Shown: positions 22,298-35,826 of the stretch, piece after piece
How positions within the stretch are numbered: the first letter of the stretch is position 1
Layout: every line of letters begins with the position of its first letter
Origin: Xestospongia muta
Taxonomy: Eukaryota > Porifera > Demospongiae > Haplosclerida > Petrosiidae
Reading direction: 5' to 3'
Assembly (NCBI GenBank): GCA_963693285.1
Contig: OY848917.1
Coordinates: 8,742,192 to 8,806,191 of the forward strand
DNA length: 64,000 nt
Notes under the pieces: generated by a model
Told to the model about the DNA's origin: nothing
Seen by the model: only the letters and a program-made list of their open reading frames with translations
Databases searched by the model: none
Position numbers and translations under genes: made by a program

Positions 22298-25200
22298 ATG
22301 GCTGCAGGAATGACTAAGAAGGACAAAACGTGGACTGTAAGTTTACTAATTGAAAATTTAATTTTGCATAAAAACAGTGAACATTATTATATGTAGCAGG
22401 TTATAAAGCCCACAAGACTTTGCATGAAAATTGTAATATGCACATATCCCTGACATACATGTAAACTATACATGTAGGTTATGTGTACCTTTTTTGAACC
22501 TTTGTATAAATTACATTGAACTGCATTACTATAGTTAATCCTCTTCATCAAATGTGTAAATGTGTTACTATTGTACTCACAATAAACTTGCGTAAGTATC
22601 TTAATAGAGAATTCATATCACATAGTAGGAATGAGTATTTAGGCTTCACTCTTTCTTCCTTTAAATGAACTAACTGTTTAGATATCATGGTATATGACAA
22701 GGTCATCCAGAGTACTGTCCCATTTCAACAAATGTTCAAGGTTTTATGTGTTGATAGAAGTAGGTATAGGTTTGTAGTTATGAACATTAGTGTTCTCTCT
22801 ATGTATAATAATACAATATCCAAGATACATTCCATTCCACCCACACCATTATTTCCATTGAATTCTATAGAAATATGCCATAAATTTAGTTCTTTTAGAA
22901 AGTATATTTTATTGTCTATCAAATTCAAAGCAGATATACCTATAGAATTTACCCTAGTTACCTCAATAATAAACAGCACTAAATAATGTTTTTCAAGATT
23001 TATGTTCTGTTATGACAATCAAGCTTATTGACTAGTTCAATAATATGAACTACAATATAATGTATACATTCCTAAAGTAAGATTTGTTTAGGAAAAAGGA
23101 TTGTTGTGACTAGGGTACATTCCATAGTTTATATATTTTACTTTGAAATTGACAAGAATACTAGACAACTTACAAGAGCCATCATAATAATTCAGTATTT
23201 CTGTAAATATCATTAAAGTAGAGAATACTGTATACTTTTTAACACTTGAGGACAAAACATACAGTAATTTCTGTATAGTTACAGTGGACTGGAATGTACT
23301 CTGGATATGATACTATATTGTAATTATTGTGTCATGTATCCCACCCACATTCCTGTCTCTTAAATAAAATGTTAACTACGAGCACTAAGGAAACATCTTT
23401 GCAGGACAATTGAGCTGAATGTCAGCCCAAATCTCTTTCTTAGGTTTTGAACCTTGTCCATTGTCTCTATGAAGTGCTTTAAGCATGTAAAGGACAACAA
23501 TAAATTAATATTAGCAGTAATAATTAATTAGCTACATTCTAAAATTTACTTGTAGGTTAAACTTTTTTGGAGCATACTTCAAACTTACATTTTTGAGAGG
23601 TTCCTTTTAACTGTTACTCTAGATGTGACAGTCATTATATTGATCATTTTCATTATTTAAATTATCACTACCTAATATAATAGAAGGTTAAGTGCAATAT
23701 ATAATTAAGGAATTGTTAATGAAACTAGATTAACAAATTAATATTATGAATTAGTTAAAATAATAAATCAGTTAAAAATTACAATTGTTTTCATGGCTAG
23801 CAATGAAAACGTTCTGATTGAAAAAACTGATTGACTGTTGCCATAGCCTCACACACATGGACACAGTGAATATTTAAAGTGAATACACAGATGCACTAGT
23901 TCACTATTTAGATTTTTGATCAAAGCATAGTAAAAATGGAAGTGTTAAAGGCATCAGGGTTTAGAGCCACTTCATTAAAAATTCCACAAAAAATGGATAC
24001 CTAGTGGACAAAACGATTAACAATGATATTGGAAATTGCACAAGAAGTTATTCACCATATTCTTTTAAGTAAAAGCCACCTTAATTTGTTTCCTTTGTTC
24101 CTTTCATTAATACTTATACTTAGAGACTCTTATTAGCTTACTCTATGAACAAACTCTTTTGTTATTAGGCATTATTATTAGTAGTATTACAAGATCATTT
24201 CCTATTAGAGCTACAGGAAACACAAATAAAAGTATATATCTTTATCTATTGCCAAAACAGTTTTAGCATAGTAACAAACTTACAATGTGGTCAGTAGCTG
24301 TTTTTTTTATCATGTCAACAGTACATTGCACACTTTGATGGTACACAGCTTAGTAGTAACTTTGTTTGTAATGATGAATTTGAAAGGACAAATTATCAAG
24401 ATGCAAAAATGGAACAAAAAAGGCTTTGAGCAATATTTTAGCAATGTAGTGAGCTGATCAATAAAACTGCAAATAATGGTGTGGTAGACAGCATACAGAC
24501 AGTTCTCCATTGAAAAACTTTATTATATATATTATTTGTGGGACTAGTAATAGTTTAGAATTTAGCTTATGTAATCTCATACACTACATACTTGTGGACT
24601 GTAAGCATAGTAATAATAACTATGTAGAGCTATATAATATGTCTATTACCATAGTCTCTTTTTTACCTTTATGTCTTAACATTTGATGTTACTACATGAC
24701 ATATGGATTTTTTATATAATAGGAGGTAAGTAAGTATTAACTAATAAAATATGATTATTATCATAGTATTTGTTAGCCCTTTTGTTTCCTTCTCTAATTT
24801 GAACTTACAACCTAGCATACAGATGTGTTATATAATAGCACGCATAGGAGGCTGAAGGGGGGCTGGAGGGGCTAGAGCCCCCCCAATATTTAGAAAGGGG
24901 GGCTCAGCCCCCCCCCCCAATTTTTATTGCTTGCTACTTACCCCACAAAAAAATCTAAGTTAATCTTATTGGTGTTGATGAAACTGTCAAACGTTTTGCC
25001 ATATTTGCATGCCACAATGACGGAAAAACAGCTTAACAATTGTCTGGTCCTTCATGTACACAAATGCATAACTAATGAGTGTGATCTTGTTGAAAGAGCT
25101 AAGGAATTTGTTATGGTAAATGATGAGTGAAGGAAATATTTGGTACATTTTAAATTAATGTTGGTAATACTGATTGTGATTATATCAAACATAATTTCTG

Positions 25201-28200
25201 CATTATGGGTACATTTGTGTCTGCACATTCATCACATAGTTATGGTGTGAGCCCCCCCAAAATATAAATGCCTCATCCACCTATGGCACATAATTGTGAT
25301 ATATTATTGTAATATAATAAATACTATTAACTAATGAAATATGATTATTTTGAAAATTTGTTTAATCCTTTTGTTTCCTTCTTTTTCCTTATATTTTATG
25401 TTACTACCTGGCCTATAGATGTATTATTATATAATAGTCAATAAGTCTAGTATAAATAAGTAAACTATTAACTAATGAAATATTGTTTTTTTTTTATCAT
25501 ATATTTTAACCCTTTTGTTTCCTTCTTTACCTTTATATTTAATGATACTACTGGATCTTTTGGTATATTATAATAGTGGGTAAGTGTAATCTATCTTAGT
25601 ATAATAGGTAATTATTAACTAATGAATATGTCTATTGTCATAATTTGTTTATCCTTTTGTTTTCTTCTCTATTTTTGATATTACTACCTGACATATGGAT
25701 GTATCATTATATAATAGCGGGTAAGTATGATCTATTGTAGTATGATAAGTAACTATTAATTATTGAAATATGGTTATTGTCATAGTTTGTTTATCCCTTT
25801 TGTTTTCTTCTCTACCTTTATATTTGATGTTACTATCTGACATATGGATGTATTATATAATAGCCAGTAAGTCTGATCTATTGTAGTATAATAGATAACT
25901 ATTAATTATTGAAATATGGTTATTGTCATAGTTTGTTTATCTCTTTTGTTTCCTTCTTTACCTTTATATTTAATGTTCTAACCTGACATTGATGTATTAT
26001 ATAATAGCGGGTAAGTCTGATCTATTGTAGTACAATAGGTAACTATTAATTATTGAAATATGGTTATTGTCATAGTTTGTTTATTCCTTTTGTTTCCTTG
26101 TCTACCTTTATATTTGATGTTACTACCTGACATATGAATGTATTATATAATAGCTGGTAAGTCTGATCTATTGTAGTATAATAGGTAACTATTAATTAAT
26201 GAAATGTGGTTATTGTCATAGTTTGTTTATCCCTTTTGTTTTCTTCTCTACCTTTATATTTGATATTACAACCTGACATATTGATGTATTATATAATAGC
26301 CAGTAAGTCTGATCTATTGTAGTATAATAAGTAACTATTAATTATTTAAATATGGTTATTGTCATAGTTTGTTTATCCCTTTTGTTTCCTTCTCTACCTT
26401 TATATTTGATGTTACTACCTGACATATGGATGTATTATATAATAGCTGGTAAGTCTGATCTATTGTAGTATAATAAGTAACTATTAATTATTGAAATATG
26501 GTTATTGTCATAGTTGTTTATCTCTTTTGTTTCCTTCTCTACCTTTATATTTAATGTTACTACCTGACATATGGATGTGTTGTATAATAGGGGGTAAGTC
26601 TGATCTATTATAGTATAATAAGTAATTATTAATTAATGAAATATGGTTATTGTCATAGTTTGTTTATCCCTTTTGTTTCCTTCTCTACCTTTATATTTGA
26701 TATTACGACCTGACATATTGATGTATTATATAATAGCAGGTAAGTCTGATCTATTGTAGTATAATAAGTAACTATTAATTATTGAAATATGGTTATTGTC
26801 ATAGTTTGTTTATCCCTTTTGTTTCTTTCTCTACCTTTATATTTAATGTTACTACCTGATATATGGATGTATTATATAATAGCTGGTAAGTCTGATCTAT
26901 TGTAGTAAATAAGTAACTATTAATTATTGAAATATGGTTATTGTCATAGTTTGTTTATCCCTTTTGTTTCCTTCTCTACCTTTATATTTGATATTACGAC
27001 CTGACATATTGATGTATTATATAATAGCGGGTAAGTCTGATCTATTGTAGTATAATAAGTAACTATTAATTATTGAAATATGGTTATTGTCATAGTTTGT
27101 TTATCCCTTTTGTTTCTTTCTCTACCTTTATATTTAATGTTACTACCTGATATATGGATGTATTATATAATAGCTGGTAAGTCTGATCTATTGTAGTAAA
27201 TAAGTAACTATTAATTATTGAAATATGGTTATTGTCATAGTTTGTTTATCCCTTTTGTTTCCTTCTTTACCTTTATATTTAATGTTACTACCTGATATAT
27301 GGATGTGTTATATAATAGCGGGTAAGTCTGATCTATTGTAGTATAATAAGTAACTATTAATTATTGAAATATGGTTATTGTCATAGTTTGTTTTTTCTTT
27401 TTGTTTCCTTCTTTACCTTTATATTTGATGTTACTACCTGACATATGGATGTATTATATAATAGGAGGTATGTCTTATCTATTGTAGTATAATAAGTAAC
27501 TATTAATTAATGAAATATGGTTATTGTCTTAGTTTGTTTATATCTTTTGTTTCTTTCTCTACCTTTATATTTGATGTTACTACCTGACGTAATGATGTAT
27601 TATATAATAGCCAGTAAGTCTGATCTATTGTAGTATAATAAGTAACTATTAATTAATGAAATATAGTTATTGTAATAGTTTGTTTATATCTTTTGTTTCT
27701 TTCTCTACCTTTATATTTGATGTTACTACCTGACGTAATGATGTATTATATAATAGCGGGTAAGTATGATTTATTGTATATAATAAGTAACTATTAATTA
27801 ATGAAATATAGTTATTGTCATAGTTTGTTTATCATTTTTGTTTCTTTCTCTACCTTTATATTTGATGTTACTACCTGACATATGGATGTATTATATAATA
27901 GGTGGTAAGTATGATTTATTGTAGTATAATAAGAAACTATTAATTAATGAAATATAGTTATTGTCATAGTTTGTTTATCCCTTTTGTTTCCTTCTCTACC
28001 TTTATATTTGATGTTACTAACTGACATATCAATGTATTATATATTAGGTGGTAAGTATGATTTATTTTAGTATAATAAGAAACTATTAATTAATGAAATA
28101 TAGTTATTGTCATAGTTTGTCTATCCCTTTTGTTTCCATCTCTACCTTTATATTTGATGTTACTACCTGACATATGGATGTATTATATAATAGCCAGTAA

Positions 28201-31200
28201 GTCTGATCTATTATAGTATAATATGTTACTATTAATTATTGAAATATAGTTATTGTCATAGTTTGTTTATCATTTTTGTTTCCTTCTCTACCTTTACATT
28301 TGATGTTACTACCTGACATATGGATGCATTATATAATAGAGTGTAAGTCTGATCTATTGTAGTATAATAAGTAACTATTAATTAATGAAATATGGTTACT
28401 GTCATAGTTTGTTTATCCCTTTTGTTTCCATCTCTACCTTTATATTTGATGTTACTACCTGACATATGGATGTATTATATAATAGGAGGTATGTCTTATC
28501 TATTGTAGTATAATAAGTAACTATTAATTAATGAAATATGGTTATTGTCTTAGTTTGTTTATATCTTTTGTTTCTTTCTCTACCTTTATATTTGATGTTA
28601 CTACCTGACGTAATGATGTATTATATAATAGCCAGTAAGTCTGATCTATTGTAGTATAATAAGTAACTATTAATTAATGAAATATAGTTATTGTAATAGT
28701 TTGTTTATATCTTTTGTTTCTTTCTCTACCTTTATATTTGATGTTACTACCTGACGTAATGATGTATTATATAATAGCGGGTAAGTATGATTTATTGTAT
28801 ATAATAAGTAACTATTAATTAATGAAATATAGTTATTGTCATAGTTTGTTTATCATTTTTGTTTCTTTCTCTACCTTTATATTTGATGTTACTACCTGAC
28901 ATATGGATGTATTATATAATAGGTGGTAAGTATGATTTATTGTAGTATAATAAGAAACTATTAATTAATGAAATATAGTTATTGTCATAGTTTGTTTATC
29001 CCTTTTGTTTCCTTCTCTACCTTTATATTTGATGTTACTAACTGACATATCAATGTATTATATATTAGGTGGTAAGTATGATTTATTTTAGTATAATAAG
29101 AAACTATTAATTAATGAAATATAGTTATTGTCATAGTTTGTCTATCCCTTTTGTTTCCATCTCTACCTTTATATTTGATGTTACTACCTGACATATGGAT
29201 GTATTATATAATAGCCAGTAAGTCTGATCTATTATAGTATAATATGTTACTATTAATTATTGAAATATAGTTATTGTCATAGTTTGTTTATCATTTTTGT
29301 TTCCTTCTCTACCTTTACATTTGATGTTACTACCTGACATATGGATGCATTATATAATAGAGTGTAAGTCTGATCTATTGTAGTATAATAAGTAACTATT
29401 AATTAATGAAATATGGTTACTGTCATAGTTTGTTTATCCCTTTTGTTTCCATCTCTACCTTTATATTTGATGTTACTACCTGACATATGGATGTATTATA
29501 TAATAGCCAGTAAGTCTGATCTATTGTAATATAATAAGTAACTATTAATTAATGAAATATGGTTACTGTCATAGTTTGTTTATATCTTTTGTTTCTTTCT
29601 CTACCTTTATATTTGATGTTACTACCTGACATAATGATGTATTATATAATAGCGGGTAAGTATGATTTATTGTATATAATAAGTAACTATTAATTAATGA
29701 AATATAGTTATTGTCATAGTTTGTTTATCATTTTTGTTTCCATCTCTACCTTTATATTTGATGTTACTACCTGACATATGGATGTATTATATAATAGGTG
29801 GTAAGTATGATTTATTGTAGTATAAACTATTAATTAATGAAATATAGTTATTGTCATAGTTTGTTTATCCCTTTAATTTCCTTTTCTACCTTTATATTTA
29901 ATGTTACTACCTGACATATGGATGTATTATATAATAGGATATAAGTCTGATCTATTTTAGTATAATAAGTTACTATTAATTATTAAAATATAGTTATTGT
30001 CATAGTTTGTTTATCCCTTTTATTTCCTTTTCTACCTTTATATTTAATGTTACTACCTGACATATCAATGTTTTATATAAAAGCTTGTAAGTATGATCTA
30101 TTGTAATATAATAAGTAACTATTTATTAATGAAATATGGTTACTGTCATACTTTGTTTATCCTTTTTATTTCCTTCTCTCCCTTTATAATTGATGTTATT
30201 ACCTGACATATGGATGTATTATATAATAGGATGTAAGTCTGATCTATTGTAGTATAATAAGTAACTATTAATTAATAAAATATGGTTATTGTCAGAGTTT
30301 ATTAATTTTAGAGCTTCTTTCTTTTAACTGAAAACTTAGTTTTTTATTTGTACTATTAACGTTTCCATGACAATAATAATTCTAAAATTTTAATATTTGT
30401 GATCTATAATTATATGTATTAATTATCATGTAATTGTAATAATGCTTACTTTAATGTTTTTTTGTATTCTCTCTTGTCTAGAGAATGGAATTAAGAGGTC
30501 AGTTCTAATTGTCTCAGATAATTTGCATGTGACATTTGACTATATTCGTAATCAGAAATTTAATTTTAAGACTGTGCTGCATTTCTATTTCTTACTGAGA
30601 AAAGTTTTTATCTTGCCATTACTGCCTACTACAAAGAGCATGCTACTTTTGGTTTTAAGCCATGTGTGAATATACAAATATGTCCATTGTTGTCATTTTA
30701 TTCTATAGCTGTTAAAGTTTGCTTTCTACATTTATTTCTTCCCCATAGACATAGTTCCCAAATCTCTTATTTTAACAACTCTAATATTTTGCTATATAGA
30801 ATGATTATATTCCAAAGTTTAGATATTTTATATGATTCTAATATGTTTGAAAATACAGAGTCTTATAAAAGAGCTCTAGCTGATGGAGAGAGGAATGTAC
30901 CTTATGCTCGAGTCATGCTTCTCGGTACAGCAGGTGTAGGGAAGACTACCTTTAAGCGATCGCTGATGAAACTACCATTTGAGTGTGACACTACCAGCAC
31001 TGGTCTTTCAGATATATATCGTATTCGCCCGTTTGGCCATGAGTGGAAAACTTTGAAAGATGATCAATGGAAAGTAGCCACATATGAAGATGAGTTGGAG
31101 GAAATGGCACACTTACTGTCATCTATCTACAAAGATAATTTAGGTGCACATAATCCAAGTGATGCAATTGAAGCATCATTGCTTTATGATACTACTAGTG

Positions 31201-34200
31201 CACAGTTGTCACTTGATGTTCCTGAGGATCAAATTGAAGAAATGGAAGAAAGGAAAGTAAACAAGATTCTTAGTGAAGCTATTGACTTAGTTAATTCTCA
31301 AACAGCCACCAATACCGATGCTCAACCATTTTTACATATTTGGGATTGTGGGGGTCAACCTGCATTCCTTGAACTTCTACCAGCATTTCTCACTCCTCGT
31401 ACCTTGTTTGTTCTAATGTTTGATGCATCAAGAGGGCTTAATGAAGGATGGAGGTCTGTGCTGAATAAAGATGGTCATGAAAAATTCCTTGAAGAAGTTA
31501 ACATGACCACTTTAGAGCTTATGCTTAGTTGGATGGCAAATATTCATGGTCATCTTGCTAAAGGCAATCAAGGTAAAAGCTTTCCTGGCTATCCTCGAAT
31601 ACTTTGCATTGGCACTCGTGGAGATCGCCTGGAATCTGAAGAGCAAAGGAGTGCAGTTAAATCTGAATTGGAGTCTCATATAAAAGGAAAAGCATTCAGA
31701 GAGCTCATCGAAGATGTCTTCATAGTTGATAACACAACATCTGGCTTTTTGGCGTTTGAAGACCGTAATCTTGCAGACATACGAAGAATCATTAGTAATT
31801 TTACTTATGAAAAGCTCATTGTCAAGACACCTGTAAGCTGGGTACTCTTTCGGAAGGTGATTCAAGCCTTGGAAGAAAATGTGGTGAGTCTTGAAGAAGC
31901 TCATATCATTGCACGTGCTTGCAAGATTTCACCTGATGATGTTCCTAAAGTCCTTCTCTTTTATCATGATTTAGGAGCTTTGTTATTCTATCCTCATATT
32001 AAAGGTCTTCACAACAAAGTTGTTGTTAGTCCCAAATATTTTGTTGATGTTATTGGTAAACTATTTACCGTAGATCGTTGCAATGTTAAATTTGATGTAA
32101 TGGATATGTGGGAAAAATTTCAAGAAAATGGCATTTTAATTGAGCCTCTGTATAAATCTATATGGGAACAAAGTCACGATTTTCATCCTGATGCTCTAAT
32201 AGATCTCATAGTAGATTTTCGTATAGCTGCCGAAGTTTGTACCAGTATACATCATGATCCTAAGGTTAAGCAGTACTTTGTACCTGCAATTCTGAAATCA
32301 TTTCATGGAGATCCTTATAAAGTTTTCCCTGATAGTTACATGCACGCGTCACCTTTACACGTCATATTTTTAACTGGTTTCGTACCACCAGGTTTTTTTA
32401 CACGTTTCGTCACTACTATCGCCAGTGATCGTACTTATAAGCTTTGTTTTGATCATGGTGTTTATAGAAACCATGTAACCTTTCGCTGTGATGATTCATT
32501 TGTTGCTTTCACAGACCTTCAAAATGCAATACTTGTTGATGTAGTGAGCTCTGTTCAAAATTATTCAATTAAGCCACTTGCAAAATTCTGTCAAAACCTC
32601 AAAATGTTTATTGAAGAAAGTGCAAAAGCTGTTGAAAAAATTCTTAGTGAGTCACAAGAAACATTTACCAAAGAAACGTCTTATCATATTACCTTTGAAT
32701 TTAAATATGTTTGTCAATCAGACAAATGTGCTCATCAACTAGATCATCAACATTACATACAAACCTCTTCAGAGCAAACTAGTAGTAAACTTGTTTATTG
32801 TGAAAAAAGTGAAGAGAAATTACCATACCGATCATTGTCAGCAGAGGAAGCATACTGGTTTGAGGATGACATGACAATACAGAAGGTACACCATAGAAGT
32901 TGATATTGTTTCATATATGACAATTTGTACTTAGGAAACACAGCATATCCTTTCTGATAACTCGATTCAGAAGCACTCTAAGTTAGTATAACAATTAGTT
33001 TTTAACTAATGTTATTGCCTTTTCAGAGTAGCTGTCAGTAAAGATTCTGCTGCTAGTAAAGCAGAAACACATGAAAAAGTGGTGAGAATGTTAAAATTGG
33101 CCATTATTTCACACATGCAATTGGTTAACACAATTTTTCAGTTTGTGTTTACAGTTCTGCTGCTGACAGAAAATGGAATACTTTAATGTGAAAATAATAC
33201 TTCATTGTAGATCATAAATCTTTAATCTTGGAACCTTACTATATTAAATTTATGGCTTTTTTCTGCCAGGATGATAGCCTCAGCAAAATTTTATAAATTT
33301 TTTTAAAAAGTTTTAATTTTTTAACATTTCTAGATTTGAGATAGGTTTGTATGCATGTCAGCTGAAGGAAATTGAATTGTCTTGAAACAGATATTTTAAC
33401 ATAATTAATTATAATAATTTTTTTCCAAATAGGTTGGACAAAAGATGCTCAGGAAAGGTAAAAAAATCCTAGTTAATAAATCTAATGTGGCATATTTGGA
33501 ATGACAGATTTGACATAGCCATAGTTATGTTATTATGTCTTTTCAATTCTATTCTACATTTTTATATTACATCTAGGTTAACATTAATACATTATTATAT
33601 TTCCAAATAATGTTATAGGTCGATTTGCTTCATTTGTCAGACGTTTAAAGCCACAACAATCTAGGTACAGAAGTTCACAGCACAGTAAGTTTTTCAGTTA
33701 TCAAATACAATATCGAAATTTGCAACATGTGTAGCAAGACAGACATGCATGATGAACTTCTAAGTGACATTTTACACTACTACTTCCACACAAGTTATTG
33801 TTACAGTTAATCATGTAGTTAACTTTATTTCATTTGCTTGCATAACATAGATTGTAAAACTGTATTTTATTTAGCTCTTCTGGAAGATGTTAGTGATAAG
33901 GAAGAAACTAAAGATATGCACAGTCATGATTTGAGTAGATGTAAGTATATATAGCTATGTGTCTTGTAGTGATGGCATTACAACTAATAAAAGCCTTGAT
34001 TTAGATAATCATTGACATTTATTGATTATTTTGTGTAACCTCACAAGATAGAAAGATTCTGATTCTATGTAATAATATTCAATAAATTTTGAACTTTCCA
34101 GGCCATGTGTTTTTTTAAATCAACTAACATCTTGAATTTTTATGTTAACATAGTGTTTTCATCTTGTAATCATTCTATAACTCTTAATGGCAGTTGTCAT

Positions 34201-35310
34201 ATCATGCACCACACACACCATATTTTATCAAAAAGTGATTTTCCCTGCCTTCTAATGTTATTGAAATAAAAGTGACCCTCAAAGAAACTTTAATTTTCTT
34301 TAAAGTTTTCATTGTTTACCAATTAATCCAATGTTCATGATGTATTAAAACACTTGTCTCAAATAGTAGCCTCCTTTCAGATGGATCATTAACATTGTAA
34401 TGATAGTTACTACTCATGGAAATATGGTACTGGTAATACAGGAGATCAAGAAAGCTTCATTGTGAAAAAGGTTGAACATTGGATGATGTATGAAAAATAA
34501 TCACACTAAGATTATTATGCATATTGAAATATTTATGGTAGGAAAGTTTCTGGTATGCAATTGTGTTCAAAATTTTTTCACCATATTAATTTTTATACAA
34601 AACCTTTTGTAATGAGAAAGTTTCCTTATCTACAGTATGAAGATGTCATCATATAGTAGTATTGTATATTGTAGATGCCTTTTATTGTCTTATAATTAGG
34701 CTACATGATAATGTCCATAATATTGAAGGTGATTATAGTTGTAGCTAATAATTATTGGCATTTGTGTTTTTACATCAGTTTTCTGTCTTATGAGGTATAA
34801 ACTATTCAGATTACCATGCTATTTATATATTATATACTTTATGTTCAATCAGAACAAATGCCATATCTGTAATTATGTTAGTAGACCTTTCTATCAGTAG
34901 ACTCAGATAGTAAGGGCATTTTGTAAGGACTTTATAGAAGTGGTTAATTTCTGAAAAACAATAACATATGAGACTCGTTTTAATCAGTCATTAACAATGG
35001 ACTATTGTTTTTTCTAGATATTTTAAAGGAAAGTCCTAATCAAAGGGAAGCACTTTCACTGTTGACAAATATTAGTGCTGAATGGGAAGAGATTGGTTCT
35101 GCCCTCAACGTTTCACAAAATGAGTTAGATGGCCTACGGCATGATCACAGGAGTATAAAAATGAAGCTTTCACAAGTATTAACTCTGTGGATAAATTCTG
35201 AATCATCACCTGTTTCCTGGGAGACATTGATTTCTGCCATTGAGGGGCCTATTGTTAACAACAAAAAGAAGGCTAAGGAGATACGTGATTACCTCTATAC
35301 TCAACATTAA
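22298..35310 (+). CDS. P-loop GTPase/COR-like protein with C-terminal Death domain (nine-exon model)
   Basis: Proposed exons: 22298-22336, 30482-30497, 30859-32885, 32935-32981, 33027-33081, 33433-33457, 33619-33684, 33875-33940 and 35018-35310. All have GT-AG borders with matching phases and sum to 2634 nt (877 residues plus stop). The first exon (MAAGMTKKDKTWT) and the 16-nt second exon (RMELR) are the least certain; without them the long ORF begins at 30666. Domains: P-loop GTAGVGKTT at 41-49, DCGGQ at 181-185, TRGD (G4-like) at 271-274, a COR-like region about 340-560, a variable linker, and a Death domain about 790-870 (EWEEIGSALNVSQNELDGL). The protein is intracellular, with no signal peptide or membrane segment. 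Roco-type GTPases with Death domains are expanded in sponges; a signalling or innate-immune adaptor role is inferred. The ATG is preceded by a tttctttag acceptor, suggesting a 5'UTR intron. Confidence 0.82.
22337..24640 (+). other. First part of intron 1 of the GTPase-Death gene
   Basis: AT-rich sequence before the satellite array. ORFs on both strands at 22687-22986 overlap each other, are low in codon bias and have no recognisable domain. I see no other gene. Confidence 0.5.
24838..25290 (+). mobile_element. hAT-derived insertion in the satellite
   Basis: A foreign segment with G/C-homopolymer ends (gaggggctagagcccccc at the left, gagccccccc at the right) interrupts the array. The terminal words cataggaggctga and the complement of tcatccacctatg are inverted. 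Inside, a frame reads HVHKCITNECDLVERAKEF followed by VNDE and RKYL around a TGA, like the extreme C-terminus of hAT/ZMYM-type transposases (dimerisation tail). The target duplication is not clear (gcac on both sides). Confidence 0.55.
27464..29505 (+). repeat. Higher-order repeat: 1021-bp block of seven units present twice
   Basis: The variant unit with ataggaggtatgtcttatc occurs at 27461 and again 1021 bp later. The seven units that follow carry the same private variants in the same order (cgtaatgatg twice, gtatataataag, tatattaggtgg, gatgcattatataatagagtg). So 27464-28484 and 28485-29505 are recent block duplicates. Confidence 0.9.
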
Positions 35311-35826
35311 CATTACAAGTGGTATATGTGTTACCATTTGATTACATTCTGTGCTTACACAAAAATGGAAAACATTTTTTGTTATATCATGCTACTTATA
35401 TTTTATTATGACACAATGCTAATACCTTGCTGCTATTTGTTTGTAAATATTTATGCCAAAACGTCACATGTGAATATAATATTATTTACTCTATTTCCTC
35501 AAATAGAGGCATGGTCTAGAGCTTGAATTGGGGTTGGGTTATAGCCACAGACATTAGACGAATGGAAGGAAATTTATTATATTGATGTAGGACATGACTT
35601 CACTTTTGTCTTGTGTTTGAAAAGTTCAAAACCAATATCTCAGTTTCAATTTCTCTACCATCAGATGAGCTCTAATGTTTCCCATCTCTCATTAGTACTA
35701 GGCCACCAACAGATATATTGTAATAGACAATGGGTTAGGATGGTATATCTGGTGTCTTGATCCTAACTAACTTCTCTTAACATGATTCCTTCACCTTTCT
35801 TACAATTTTTCTCTGCAATGCTGCAA
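35311..35826 (+). other. 3' flank of the GTPase-Death gene
   Basis: Non-coding AT-rich sequence that should hold the 3'UTR. No unambiguous polyadenylation signal stands out among the many A/T-rich hexamers. Confidence 0.4.

Larger units (their letters stand above)
24640..30300 (+). repeat. Intronic satellite of ~146-bp units (about 37 copies) in intron 1
   Basis: Units run about 142-148 bp and are clearest from 25700 onward. Each has a gtaagtctgatctattgtag start, a taactattaatta block, a pyrimidine tract (cccttttgtttccttctctacc), a ctacctgacatatgg box and the end tattatataatag. A junction close to TAG-NNN-GTAAGT repeats at, for example, 25864, 26011, 26157, 26303, 26449, 26740, 27029 and 27320. 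The first units (24.7-25.7 kb) are more diverged and are split by a hAT remnant. The array lies wholly between proposed exons 1 and 2 of the GTPase-Death gene, on the sense strand. Confidence 0.95.

Noticed and set aside
22687..22986. Overlapping ORFs on both strands (99 and 84 codons)
   Set aside because: No domain, no splice context and no conservation signal; they lie in the first intron of the GTPase-Death gene.
24900..30300. CRISPR-like array because of regular ~146-bp spacing
   Set aside because: Whole units are repeated without unique spacers and the genome is eukaryotic; it is a satellite.
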